Notes: generated from the letters alone by a model not told the origin. 18,569 nucleotides of DNA from Chloroflexota bacterium (GCA_029555885.1 JAKPQT010000571.1:1-18569); one strand, 5' to 3'; counted from the stretch's first letter, positions 7,749 to 15,541 are shown. Numbers and translations: made by a program.

Positions 7749-8384
7749 ATGTCATCTACACCAACTCGAGTCCTTGTGGTCGACGACCATGCGATGGTGC
7801 GCCGCGGGCTGGCCGCGTTCCTGCGTGCCAAGCCGGACCTGCTGCTGGTGGGCGAGGCTGCCGGCGGGGGAGAAGCCATCACCCTCTGCGAACGGCTGCA
7901 GCCCGACGTAGTGCTGATGGACCTGATGATGCCGGGCATGAGCGGGACAGAGGCTACCGGAGTCATTCGCAGCCGCTGGCCCCATATCCAGGTCATCGCG
8001 CTGACCAGCTTCGGTGACCGGGAGATAGTGCGGGAGGCGCTGGCTGCGGGCGCGTTGAGCTATCTGCTGAAGAATGTTTCGGCGGAGGACCTGGCGGAGG
8101 CCATCCGGGCGGCGTGCAGCGGTCGCTCGACGCTAGCGAACGAGGCGGTGCAGGCGCTGGTGCAGCAGGAGAACGAGTTGCCGGTCGCGGACGAACTGAC
8201 CCCCCGCGAGCGGGAGGTGCTCGCGCTGATGGTCAAGGGGCTCACCAATCCTGAGATTGCCGGCCGCCTGATCGTCAGCCGCGCGACTGCGAAGGCGCAT
8301 GTCAGCAATGTGCTGGCGAAACTGGGTGCGGCCAACCGCGCGGAGGCAGTCGCCATCGCGCTGCAACGGAAGCTGGTGTCATAA
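7749..8384 (+). CDS. NarL/FixJ-type response regulator
   Basis: The 211-aa protein starts at ATG 7749, 10 bases after the stop of the sensor kinase. The receiver domain begins TRVLVVDDHAMVRRGL, with the acidic pair at D12-D13. It has the phosphoacceptor D58 in VVLMDLMMPGMSG, the Thr/Ser switch in ALTSFGD and the Lys in YLLKNVSAEDL. A LuxR-type helix-turn-helix occupies about residues 150-205 (LTPREREVLALMVKG, TNPEIAGRL, ATAKAHVSNVLAKLGA). It is the obvious partner of the HisKA_3 kinase in front; HisKA_3 kinases normally pair with this receiver-LuxR class. Targets are unknown; the sugar genes directly downstream are the simplest candidates. The ribosome binding site is weak (GGGGTG), so translational coupling to the kinase is likely. 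Confidence 0.93.
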   Translation: MSSTPTRVLVVDDHAMVRRGLAAFLRAKPDLLLVGEAAGGGEAITLCERLQPDVVLMDLMMPGMSGTEATGVIRSRWPHIQVIALTSFGDREIVREALAAGALSYLLKNVSAEDLAEAIRAACSGRSTLANEAVQALVQQENELPVADELTPREREVLALMVKGLTNPEIAGRLIVSRATAKAHVSNVLAKLGAANRAEAVAIALQRKLVS

Positions 8385-8414
8385 CCCGCAGCCCCTGCGC
8401 AATCGCCCAAGGAC

Positions 8415-8445
8415 GCTTGCGCCAGTGTCCCCGAATGGCGCAAGC
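8415..8445 (+). terminator. Hairpin after the two-component genes, possible terminator
   Basis: GCTTGCGCCA (8415-8424) and TGGCGCAAGC (8436-8445) form a perfect 10-bp stem with an 11-base loop, 31 bases after the response-regulator stop. No T-tract follows, so an intrinsic terminator is uncertain; it may protect the 3' end of the transcript. Confidence 0.4.
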
Positions 8446-8494
8446 TGTGGCACAATGGGCCCAGGAATTCCATGTCTCGCAACACGCGAGGATT

Positions 8495-8564
8495 GGAGTC
8501 GAGGCTTTAGCCGGTTAGGCTGCCTGTATGCGTATACGACCCATCCGGCTAAAGCCTCGACTCC
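8495..8564. repeat. Inverted repeat of the GGAGTCGAG..TAGCCGG family, copy 2 (perfect arms)
   Basis: The 20-base arms 8495-8514 and 8545-8564 (GGAGTCGAGGC.. / ..GCCTCGACTCC) are perfectly complementary around a 30-base loop that itself contains the palindrome CGTATACG. An outer inverted pair, CAGGAATT (8462-8469) and AATTCCTG (8577-8584), may mark wider element ends. Copy 1 is at 2489-2558. The element lies in the leader region of the lyase-like gene. Its RNA could form a very stable hairpin about 70 bases before the start codon. Confidence 0.7.
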
Positions 8565-8635
8565 GGCTACAGTTGCAATTCCTGCAATCGCTTCATCAGA
8601 TATCGAGGCCACATAGGAACACCACGGAGGGACTT

Positions 8636-9523
8636 GTGCGCACATTCGAGGGTTGCTGGCCGGCCTTGCTGACGCCATACACGCCGCAGGATGATATCAA
8701 CGTCGCGGTCCTGCGCGCGCTGACCGACTATCTGCTCGCTAGGGGCGTCAGCGGCTTCTACGTCTGCGGCAGCACCGGTGAAGGTCCGCTGCAGACGGTG
8801 CCGGAGCGTATTCTGGTCGCGGAAACCGTGCTCCAGCAGGTTGCGGGACGCGTGCCCGTCATCGTGCATGTGGGGGCCGCGGTGCTCAAAGATGCCCAGC
8901 GGCTGGCGCAGCACGCCCAGTCAGCCGGCGCGGCGGGCATCAGCAGCATCCTGCCGCCCGTCCTGTACGACGCCCGCGGGATCGCACCTTACTTCGAAGC
9001 GGTTGCCGCTGCCGCGCCGGAACTGCCCTTTCTGTCCTATCTTTTTGGCTCGGCGCGCGATGCTGTGGCGCTGATGCGTGACCTGGGCCACATCCCCAAT
9101 CTGGCAGGCACCAAGTACACCGGACCGAATATGTACGAGATGAGCCAGCTCGCCCGGTTCAGGTCGGTGGGCTGGACGGTCTTCTCGGGGATGGATGAGC
9201 AGGCCGCGTTGGGGCGGATGTACGGCGCAGCGGGCTGCATCGGCTCCACGCTCAATATCATGCCGGGCGTGTACCGTGAAATCTACGCGAGCCTGGCGCG
9301 CAACGACACCGCGCATGCGCTCGACCTGCAGCAGCGTGCCAACCGCGTTACGGGTTTGCTGCTCGGCATGAGCTTCGCCGGCGCGCTGCGGGAGGCGCTG
9401 CGGCTGCTCGGTTTCGAGTGCGGCCGGCCGCGGCTGCCCAATCTGGCCGTGCCGGAAGCGCAGCTTGCCGCGCTCCATGCCGGGCTGCACGAGTCCGGGT
9501 TTGCGGAGCTGGCTGCGCTGTAG
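8636..9523 (+). CDS. N-acetylneuraminate lyase-like aldolase (DapA/NanA superfamily)
   Basis: The start is GTG 8636, behind GGAGGG (8626-8631). A longer frame from 8528 would run through the palindromic repeat. At 295 aa it has the normal length of the class I aldolase superfamily that includes dihydrodipicolinate synthase and sialic acid lyase. Visible sites are GSTGEG (residues 45-50, carboxylate binding), Tyr135 in LPFLSY and the Schiff-base Lys160 in LAGTKYTG; the spacing matches E. coli NanA (Tyr137, Lys165). Blocks such as HVGA..LK.AQ.LAQHA, AAAAPELPF, GMDEQ, GCIGST and GRPRLP resemble the animal-type N-acetylneuraminate lyases more than DapA. The usual YxxP after the tyrosine reads YLFG here, which could alter specificity. 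The epimerase downstream supports a role in sialic acid or related keto-acid sugar breakdown (to ManNAc and pyruvate). Confidence 0.8.
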   Translation: MRTFEGCWPALLTPYTPQDDINVAVLRALTDYLLARGVSGFYVCGSTGEGPLQTVPERILVAETVLQQVAGRVPVIVHVGAAVLKDAQRLAQHAQSAGAAGISSILPPVLYDARGIAPYFEAVAAAAPELPFLSYLFGSARDAVALMRDLGHIPNLAGTKYTGPNMYEMSQLARFRSVGWTVFSGMDEQAALGRMYGAAGCIGSTLNIMPGVYREIYASLARNDTAHALDLQQRANRVTGLLLGMSFAGALREALRLLGFECGRPRLPNLAVPEAQLAALHAGLHESGFAELAAL

Positions 9524-9541
9524 GATGTAGAGCCAGGGGAT

Positions 9542-9615
9542 CTCACGCAAAGACGCCAAGATCGTAAAGAGAGACATAATTCGGATACTCTGCGTTCTTC
9601 GCGTCTTTGCGTGAG
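9542..9615. repeat. Inverted repeat CTCACGCAAAGACGC
   Basis: CTCACGCAAAGACGC (9542-9556) and GCGTCTTTGCGTGAG (9601-9615) are perfectly complementary. Pairing continues with mismatches inward (to about 9572 and 9588), so the whole 74-base unit can fold into one long imperfect hairpin. It fills the gap between the lyase-like and epimerase genes. From memory, 'TCACGCAAAGACGC' words recur in intergenic DNA of several environmental bacterial phyla. Confidence 0.7.
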
Positions 9616-9668
9616 CATCAGCTCGCTTCGGATGCGCCGCATTGGTGTGTTACCTGGGAGTTTCGCAC

Positions 9669-10916
9669 ATGATATCTGATCCTTCTGCCGGCTTGATGAC
9701 GCGGGAGCGCGCGGAAGGCCTGCTGGCAACCTACCGGGATGGTCTGCTCCACAGCACGCTGCCGTTCTGGTTCCCGCGTTGCATCGACGAAGAGCACGGC
9801 GGCTTCATGTTCTCGCGCGACCGGGATGGCACCCTCCTGGACACCGACAAGGCCATCTGGCTGCAGGGACGGGCCATCTGGCTGCTCGCGACCCTCTACG
9901 CCGAAGTGGAGCCGCGGCCGGAGTGGCTCCAGTGGGCGCGGCACGGCCTCGACTTTCTGCGCCGGCACGGCTTCGATGCCGATGGCCGCATGTTCTTCCT
10001 GGTGGACCGGCAGGGCCGGCCGCTGCGCAAGCGCCGCTATATCTTCAGCGAAGCGTTCATGATTGCCGGGCTGGCCGCATACGGCCGCGCGGCGAGAGAC
10101 GCGGCTGCGGTCGGGGAAGCGCTCGAGCTGTATCAGCGTGTCCAGCATCACCTCGACACGCCCGGTGTCCTTCCGCCCAAGTGGGATGCGCAGACCCGCC
10201 CGATGCGCGGCCTGGCGGTCCCGATGATCATGCTTGTCACCGCGCAGATTTTGCGCCGGGCCCTGGGACCTGTCCTACAGGATGCAGAGCGGCATGCCCG
10301 CTGCAATGCCGCGATCGACCGCTACATCGACGAGATACGTCGCTATCACATGCACCCTGAGCTCGCGACCGTGTTGGAGACTGTCGGGCCGAACGGGCAG
10401 TTCCTGGATCATTTCGACGGCCGGACGCTGAACCCCGGCCATGCCATCGAGGCGGCGTGGTTCATCATGCAGGAGGCGCGTGAGCGGGGCAATGACCCGG
10501 AGTTGCTGCAGATGGGCCTGACCATCCTGGACTGGATGTGGCCGCGCGGCTGGGACCCGGAGCACGGCGGCATCACCTACTTCGTGGATGTTAAAGGCTT
10601 ACCCGTGCAGGAATACTGGCACGACATGAAGTTCTGGTGGCCGCAGAACGAGGCTATTATTGCCACACTGATGGCCTATCGCCTGACGGGGGATGCGAAG
10701 TACGCGGCCTGGCACCGCATGATTCACGACTGGACCTATGCCCGCTTTCCCGATCCTGACTACGGCGAGTGGTTCGGTTACCTGCACCGGGATGGGCGCC
10801 TGTCATCCACCATCAAGGGCAATACGTATAAGGGCGCGTTCCATGTCCCGCGCATGGAGCTGCTGTGCTGGCAGTTGATGGAGGAAATCCGGGCGGATCC
10901 CCGGCTTGGAGCTTGA
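9669..10916 (+). CDS. N-acylglucosamine 2-epimerase (AGE) family protein
   Basis: ATG 9669 has GGGAG eight bases upstream; an in-frame TTG at 9642 is less likely. The 415-aa product has the usual length of the AGE/renin-binding-protein family, an alpha/alpha six-barrel that interconverts GlcNAc and ManNAc or epimerises related sugars. Motifs include WLQGRAIWLLATLY near residue 60, RYIFSEAFMIAGLAAYG, NPGHAIEAAW (His258), RGWDPEHGGI, KFWWPQNEAI and KGAFHVPRM (His392). His258 and His392 correspond to the two catalytic histidines described for cyanobacterial and mammalian AGE. Pairing with a sialic-acid-lyase-like enzyme suggests ManNAc as substrate. Other members of the superfamily (cellobiose epimerase, mannose isomerase types) have the same fold, so the exact sugar is not certain. 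It converges on the ROK gene. Confidence 0.85.
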   Translation: MISDPSAGLMTRERAEGLLATYRDGLLHSTLPFWFPRCIDEEHGGFMFSRDRDGTLLDTDKAIWLQGRAIWLLATLYAEVEPRPEWLQWARHGLDFLRRHGFDADGRMFFLVDRQGRPLRKRRYIFSEAFMIAGLAAYGRAARDAAAVGEALELYQRVQHHLDTPGVLPPKWDAQTRPMRGLAVPMIMLVTAQILRRALGPVLQDAERHARCNAAIDRYIDEIRRYHMHPELATVLETVGPNGQFLDHFDGRTLNPGHAIEAAWFIMQEARERGNDPELLQMGLTILDWMWPRGWDPEHGGITYFVDVKGLPVQEYWHDMKFWWPQNEAIIATLMAYRLTGDAKYAAWHRMIHDWTYARFPDPDYGEWFGYLHRDGRLSSTIKGNTYKGAFHVPRMELLCWQLMEEIRADPRLGA

Positions 10917-10936
10917 TGGCGCCTGGAAATTGGAAT

Positions 10937-11006
10937 CTGCATCTGAGGATGCAGACTGTGATGTCGTGGCGTCCTGCGGTCGGTTCCGCATCCTCAGATG
11001 CGGAAC
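10937..11006. repeat. Paired palindromic units between convergent genes (BIME-like), possible bidirectional terminator
   Basis: GCATCTGAGGATGC (10939-10952) and GCATCCTCAGATGC (10988-11001) are exact reverse complements. Each unit also folds alone: CTGCATC-TGAG-GATGCAG (10937-10954), and GTTCCGCATC-CTCA-GATGCGGAAC (10983-11006) with a 10-bp stem. They fill the 102-base space between the stops of the epimerase (+) and ROK (-) genes. The position fits termination from both sides. T-tracts are absent. Confidence 0.6.
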
Positions 11007-11018
11007 TCCTCTGGTGAG

Positions 11019-12305
11019 TTAGCTGCCCGCGACCGGCGGATTACGCAGAAAGTCATCGACCAGGAGCATGGTTGCGCCCAGCATGACGGTGTTGGGCTCC
11101 TGAGAGGCACGTTCGATGGCCGGTGGCGTTAGGCCGCGCGCGGTGATCCGCTTGCGTACCTCCTCGGCTATGCCCAGGCCCGCGACATGCGTGAGAGCCT
11201 CCATGCGCTCCTGGAACGCAGATGGCAGGCCCACGTTGGCGAACCCGATGAGCACCAGCTCAGGATCGAAGAGATAGATCAGGTTGACGATGCCGGGCGC
11301 GTGGCCCAGCGTGATGACGCTCCGGAATACCTCTGTCGCCAGGGCGTCGCCTTCCAGGGCAGCCTGGTGGATGGTGCGATGATCCTCTATCGCCTGCTTC
11401 GGCAGGCCCTGTAGCGAGCTTGGTACACCACTTGCCAGTCGCGCGCTCACGAGCACAGCCTCGCGGGCTACGTCCGCCTGCGCCTGCCAGCAGCCGCGCT
11501 GGCCGCAGGAGCACAGTTCGCCGTTCGGGTCAAGGGTCATGTGTCCGGCATCTACTGCGAGCCCATGCGCCCCGCGATAGAGTGCACCGTCGATGACCAC
11601 GGCGGCATCTAGGCTGGAGCCCACATCGGTGCCGATGCTGACGTAGACGAAGGTCCTGGCGCCTCGCGCTGCGCCGTGAAGCGCCTCCGCCATGGCACCG
11701 GCACGCGCCTTGTTTTCGACGATGACGGGCAGCCCGAACTGTGTCTCCCATTGCTGGAGGGATGTGTTGCGCCACCCCAGGGCGGGCGCGCTGATAATCT
11801 GCCCTCCATCCGAGTCAACAATGCCCGGCACAGCCACCCCAATTCCCAGAAGGGGCAGGTCGCGGCCTCGTGCCTGCTCGATGGCCGCAGCCAGCAGCGC
11901 TTCTGCTTGCCTCAGCACTTCCTCTTGTGGGCAGCCCAGGGTCGTGGAAACTGTGTCGCGCCAGACTGCGTCACCGCACAAATTGGTCAGGAGTACGGCC
12001 ACGTAGTTGGTGCTGATCTCCAGCCCGATTGCGCCGCGCGCCTGCGGATTGAGCGCGAGCAGATTGCCGGGCCTGCCGATGCTGGAGCGATCCTGTCCCA
12101 CTTCCTGGATCAGGTTGAGCGCGGTCAGTTCGTCGCAGATGGCCGAGACAGTGGCTTTGGTCAGACCATTGCGCTGCGCGAGGGCCGCCCTCGACTGCGG
12201 CGCATTATGCCAGAGGTCAAACAGCAGCGCTGAAGTATTCTGCTGCCGCGCATTGCGTTGCTGCGCGTAGGGCGTCTTGGTCGGGCGTGCTTGGAATGAT
12301 GACAT
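11019..12305 (-). CDS. ROK family transcriptional regulator (NagC/XylR-like)
   Basis: The 428-aa protein starts at ATG 12305; no good ribosome binding site is visible. Residues 24-75 form a winged helix-turn-helix (SRAALAQRNGLTKATVSAIC, then the wing RSSIGRPG). The ROK sugar-binding domain follows: AIGLEIS near 92, GIGVAVPGIVD (154-164), IGTDVGSSLD, and the zinc site His255, Cys265, Cys267, Cys272 in GHM...CSCGQRGCW. The position of the kinase catalytic Asp (usually N-D-A) reads N-K-A (Lys199), and the usual EIGH is DAGH, so sugar kinase activity is improbable and repression is the likely role. As the last gene of the minus-strand glycogen run it may respond to glucose or N-acetyl-sugars and act on its own operon or on the converging amino-sugar genes (inference). 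Confidence 0.9.
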   Translation of the reverse strand: MSSFQARPTKTPYAQQRNARQQNTSALLFDLWHNAPQSRAALAQRNGLTKATVSAICDELTALNLIQEVGQDRSSIGRPGNLLALNPQARGAIGLEISTNYVAVLLTNLCGDAVWRDTVSTTLGCPQEEVLRQAEALLAAAIEQARGRDLPLLGIGVAVPGIVDSDGGQIISAPALGWRNTSLQQWETQFGLPVIVENKARAGAMAEALHGAARGARTFVYVSIGTDVGSSLDAAVVIDGALYRGAHGLAVDAGHMTLDPNGELCSCGQRGCWQAQADVAREAVLVSARLASGVPSSLQGLPKQAIEDHRTIHQAALEGDALATEVFRSVITLGHAPGIVNLIYLFDPELVLIGFANVGLPSAFQERMEALTHVAGLGIAEEVRKRITARGLTPPAIERASQEPNTVMLGATMLLVDDFLRNPPVAGS

Positions 12306-12381
12306 TTCGCAATTGAACCATAGGTCTCAAGTCAGGTCAAAGAAGCCAACAAAGCTGGTGGAGCCGGTCCGCAGGGTGCCG

Positions 12382-12439
12382 GGTGGCAGGTTGCAGGTTA
12401 TGGCCAACCTTCGGACTTTCAACCTGGCAACCTGCCACC
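12382..12439. repeat. AGGTTGCAGGTT-family inverted repeat, copy between ROK and pgm genes
   Basis: GGTGGCAGGTTGC (12382-12394) pairs perfectly with GCAACCTGCCACC (12427-12439). Pairing extends inward through AGGTT/AACCT with one bulged base. The centre carries CAACCTTCGGACTTTC, related to the 18545-18560 copy. It occupies the 3' part of the gap 12306-12444, directly after the pgm stop on the minus strand. No T-tract was seen. Confidence 0.7.
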
Positions 12440-12444
12440 GTCGA

Positions 12445-14109
12445 TTACAGCCCCGCGGCCTTGAATGCCGCCGCGACGATTTCCTGTGCTTCACCGAATA
12501 TCCGCTGGAGGTGCTCCTTGCCCCGGAAGCTCTCGGCGTAGATTTTGTAGATGTCCTCGGTGCCGGATGGCCGCGCGGCAAACCAGCCACTCTCTGTGAC
12601 GACCTTCAGACCGCCGATGGGTGCGTTGTTGAAGGGGGCGGCGGTCAGCTTGGCGATGATTTTTTCACCGGCCAACTCCTGCGCCGCGACCATCTCGGGC
12701 GAGAGGCGTTCGAGCACGGCCTTTTGGTCCCGTGACGCCACGACATCTGCTCGCTCATACACCGGCGCGCCGAACTGCTCAGTCAGCTTGCGATAATGCA
12801 CGCCCGGATCGCTGCCCGTGACCGCGGTGATCTCTGCGGCGAGCAGATCGAGGATGATGCCATCCTTGTCCGTGGTCCAGACCGTGCCGTCCTGGCGCAG
12901 GAAGGACGCGCCCGCGCTTTCTTCACCGCCGAAGCCGAACGAGCCGTCCACCAGCCCGTCCACGAACCACTTAAACCCCACGGGCACCTCAGCCAGCCGG
13001 CGGCCGAGGTGTGCAGCGACCCGGTCGATCATCGAACTGGAGACCAGCGTCTTGCCGACAGCCGCATCGGCCCGCCAGCCCGGCCGGTTCTGGAACAGAT
13101 ACCAGATGGCGACGGCCAGGTAATGGTTGGGATTCATCAGGCCGACGCTGGGCGTCACGATGCCGTGCCGGTCGCCGTCCGTGTCGTTGCCGAACGCGAT
13201 GTCGAACCGGTCCTTGAGGCCGACCAGGCTCGCCATGGCGTAGGGCGACGAGCAGTCCATGCGAATCTTGCCGTCTTTGTCCACGGTCATGAAGCCGAAG
13301 GTCGGGTCCACCCGCGGGTTGACCACCTCGAGGTTGAGCCCGTACATCTCCGCAATCGGCTGCCAGTAGTCGACCGTCGCGCCGCCCATCGGGTCCACGC
13401 CAATCTTGAGGCCCGAGGCCACGATCGCAGGGATGTCAATCACGTTGCGCAGGTCTGAGACGTACGGCGTGATGTAGTCATACAGGTGCGTGGTGGGGGC
13501 CTGCATCGCGCGCGCGAGCGTCATGCGCTTGACTTCGTGCAGGTCGTTCTCCAGGATTTCGTTCGCGCGGGCCTGCATCGCCTTCGTGGTGACCGTGTCT
13601 GCCGGCCCGCCCGCGGGCGGGTTGTACTTGAAGCCGCCATCATCGGGTGGATTGTGGGAAGGCGTGATGACCACGCCATCGGCCAATCCGCCGGCCTTGC
13701 CGCGGTTATAGTTGAGGATGGCGTGCGAGATTACTGGCGTGGGGGTATAGCCGACCCCGCGACCCGTACCCGCGTCGATCATGATCTCCTGCTCGTTGCC
13801 CGCAAACACCTCGATGGCGCTGGCCAGCGCCGGCTCGGACAGGGCGTGGGAATCCATGCCAATGAAGAGCGGGCCGGTGATGCCTTGCGCAACGCGAAAC
13901 TCGCAGATGGCTTGCGCGATCGCGAGGATGTGTGCCTCGTTGAAGCTGGCCCTGGCGGAGGAGCCGCGGTGGCCGGAGGTGCCGAAGGCCACGCGCTGGG
14001 TCGGGTCAGCCGGGTCCGGCTCGGTGGTATAGTAGGCCGAGATGAGCCGCGGCACGTTAATCAGCATTTCATGGGGAGCCGGCTTGCCCGCCAGCGGATG
14101 CAGACTCAT
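12445..14109 (-). CDS. pgm: Phosphoglucomutase, alpha-D-glucose phosphate-specific
   Basis: ATG 14109 ([10 protein letters not shown]) has AAGGAG eight bases upstream; the in-frame ATG at 14148 overlaps the glgC stop and lacks a site. The 554-aa enzyme interconverts glucose-6-P and glucose-1-P and has all four domains of the alpha-phosphohexomutases. It shows GTSGHRGS (43-50), the phosphoserine loop TPSHNPP (Ser151), the metal loop DTDGDR (309-314), the sugar loop GGEESAG (394-400) and the phosphate loop RPSGTED (513-519). The GTSGHRGS...[13 protein letters not shown] wording and length match the E. coli Pgm type rather than the ManB/GlmM type. It lies 38 bases after glgC, and supplies glucose-1-P for GlgC. 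Confidence 0.96.
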   Translation of the reverse strand: MSLHPLAGKPAPHEMLINVPRLISAYYTTEPDPADPTQRVAFGTSGHRGSSARASFNEAHILAIAQAICEFRVAQGITGPLFIGMDSHALSEPALASAIEVFAGNEQEIMIDAGTGRGVGYTPTPVISHAILNYNRGKAGGLADGVVITPSHNPPDDGGFKYNPPAGGPADTVTTKAMQARANEILENDLHEVKRMTLARAMQAPTTHLYDYITPYVSDLRNVIDIPAIVASGLKIGVDPMGGATVDYWQPIAEMYGLNLEVVNPRVDPTFGFMTVDKDGKIRMDCSSPYAMASLVGLKDRFDIAFGNDTDGDRHGIVTPSVGLMNPNHYLAVAIWYLFQNRPGWRADAAVGKTLVSSSMIDRVAAHLGRRLAEVPVGFKWFVDGLVDGSFGFGGEESAGASFLRQDGTVWTTDKDGIILDLLAAEITAVTGSDPGVHYRKLTEQFGAPVYERADVVASRDQKAVLERLSPEMVAAQELAGEKIIAKLTAAPFNNAPIGGLKVVTESGWFAARPSGTEDIYKIYAESFRGKEHLQRIFGEAQEIVAAAFKAAGL

Positions 14110-14147
14110 GATGAGCACTCCTTGTTGGTTAACGCACCGCATCCGCA

Positions 14148-15437
14148 CTAGCGGACCGTGTCGTCGATCAGCACCGTTCGCTTACTGACCGTCCCTCCGC
14201 TCGGGACTGCGAGCTGGTCGTAGTCGTCCGGGTTGGTGTTGGGGTCGATCCGGCAGTTGCGCCCGATGACCGCGCCGGCGGGAATCTTTGCCCGCTTGCC
14301 CGCGATCGTGATGCCGGTGTTGATATTGGCCGGCTCCAGCGCGTTCACGGTCATGTCGTCGCCCGCACCCACCTGCGCGCCCGCGCCGACCTCGATTTCC
14401 TTGTCCAGGACGCAGTGATCCACCACTGCGCCGGCCCGGATAACCGTGTCATTCATAATGACCGAGTCGCGCACCACTGCGCCGCGCTCGACGCGCACGC
14501 CCGGCGACAGCACGCTGTTGATGACCGTGCCGTCGATCACGCAGCCGTTGGAGAGCAGGCTGTCGCACGACTGGCCCGCACTGCCCAGTTTGACCGGCGG
14601 CCGCTCCTGCGAGCGTGTATGGAGGACCCAGCCGGGCTCGTACAGGTCCAGTTCCGGCTTCTCGTGCAGCAGCGCCAGGTTGGTTTCCCAGTAGGCCTGA
14701 ATCGTACCAACGTCCACCCAGTAGCCGCTGAACGGATACGCGTAGACCTTGCCCTCATCCACCATCTTCGGGATGATGTTCTTGCCAAAGTCGTGGCTCG
14801 ATGTGGTGTCCGCGCCGTCCTTTTCGAGCCAATGCAGCAGGTAATCCATGTTGAAGACATAGATGCCCATCGAAGCCAGCGTGCTCGTCGCGTTCTTGGG
14901 TTTCTCGGTGAACTTGACGATGCGATCGCTTGCATCGGTGTCCATGATGCCGAAGCGGAACGTCTCCTCTTGCGGGACGTTCCTGACCGCGACGGTCAGC
15001 GCTGCGCCCTTATCGGCGTGGAAGCGCAGCATCTCGCGATAGTCCTGCTTGTAGATGTGGTCGCCTGACAGGACGAGCACCTGGTCGCAGCCGGACTCCG
15101 CAATCAGGTTGCGGTTCTGGTACAGTGCATCGGCTGTGCCCCGATACCAGTCCTGGGCCTTGCGACCCTGGTAGGGCTGCCAGATTTCCACGCCGTTGGG
15201 CCGCGTGCGATTGAGGTCCCAGGGCTCGCCGATGCCGATGTGCTGCATGAGGGAATGCGGGCGATACTGGGTCAGGACAGCGACGCGATACAGGTCGGAG
15301 TTCACCGCGTTGGAAAGCGGGAAGTCGATAATGCGATACTTGCCCCCAAACGGCACGGCAGGCTTGGCGCGCTTCTCGCCCAGGATGCTCAGGCGGCTTC
15401 CCTGACCGCCAGCCAGGATCAAGGTCAGAACACTCAT
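14148..15437 (-). CDS. glgC: Glucose-1-phosphate adenylyltransferase (ADP-glucose pyrophosphorylase)
   Basis: ATG 15437 follows AAGGGGG with a short spacer. The 429-aa enzyme makes ADP-glucose from glucose-1-P and ATP, the committed step of bacterial glycogen synthesis. The nucleotidyltransferase half shows AGGQGSRL (9-16), [17 protein letters not shown] (23-39), YRGTADA (98-104), SGDHIY (124-129) and EKPK (178-181, with the sugar-phosphate lysine). The C-terminal third has left-handed beta-helix hexapeptides ([28 protein letters not shown]), which in this family form the allosteric and oligomer interface. Its length is normal. The start-proximal pattern is SILGEKR rather than the commoner LT..R, a minor variation. 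It lies between pgi and pgm, with a repeat-bearing gap to pgi. Confidence 0.97.
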   Translation of the reverse strand: MSVLTLILAGGQGSRLSILGEKRAKPAVPFGGKYRIIDFPLSNAVNSDLYRVAVLTQYRPHSLMQHIGIGEPWDLNRTRPNGVEIWQPYQGRKAQDWYRGTADALYQNRNLIAESGCDQVLVLSGDHIYKQDYREMLRFHADKGAALTVAVRNVPQEETFRFGIMDTDASDRIVKFTEKPKNATSTLASMGIYVFNMDYLLHWLEKDGADTTSSHDFGKNIIPKMVDEGKVYAYPFSGYWVDVGTIQAYWETNLALLHEKPELDLYEPGWVLHTRSQERPPVKLGSAGQSCDSLLSNGCVIDGTVINSVLSPGVRVERGAVVRDSVIMNDTVIRAGAVVDHCVLDKEIEVGAGAQVGAGDDMTVNALEPANINTGITIAGKRAKIPAGAVIGRNCRIDPNTNPDDYDQLAVPSGGTVSKRTVLIDDTVR

Positions 15438-15450
15438 CGGACCCCCTTCT

Positions 15451-15541
15451 GAAAGTTACAGGTTGGAAGGTTGCAGGTTGTATGACGGTGGGCGGCCAGG
15501 GCCGCAATGCATAAACTTGTAACCTGCAACCTGTGAACCTG
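15451..15541. repeat. AGGTTGCAGGTT-family inverted repeat, copy between glgC and pgi
   Basis: AGGTTGCAGGTT (15468-15479) and AACCTGCAACCT (15521-15532) are perfect 12-bp arms around a 41-base loop. Extra half-units flank them (GAAAGTTACAGGTTGG at 15451-15466 and GTGAACCTGAAA at 15533-15544). The element fills nearly the whole 110-base gap from the pgi stop to the glgC start. It ends about 14 bases before that start, so it is part of the glgC leader in any read-through transcript. Confidence 0.75.

Noticed and set aside
8528..8635. Longer N-terminus of the lyase-like protein
   Set aside because: The extension is a translation of the inverted repeat; GTG 8636 has GGAGGG and gives the normal family length.
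8385..8635. Possible riboswitch in the 251-base leader of the lyase-like gene
   Set aside because: The structure seen is explained by a simple hairpin and a dispersed inverted repeat; no known aptamer consensus was recognised.
14110..14148. ATG 14148 as start of pgm
   Set aside because: It overlaps the glgC stop, has no ribosome binding site, and adds 13 residues not expected in the family; ATG 14109 has AAGGAG.
15451..15541. CRISPR-like array suggested by repeated AGGTTGCAGG words
   Set aside because: The units are short, irregularly spaced and inverted rather than direct repeats with constant spacers, and no cas genes are present.
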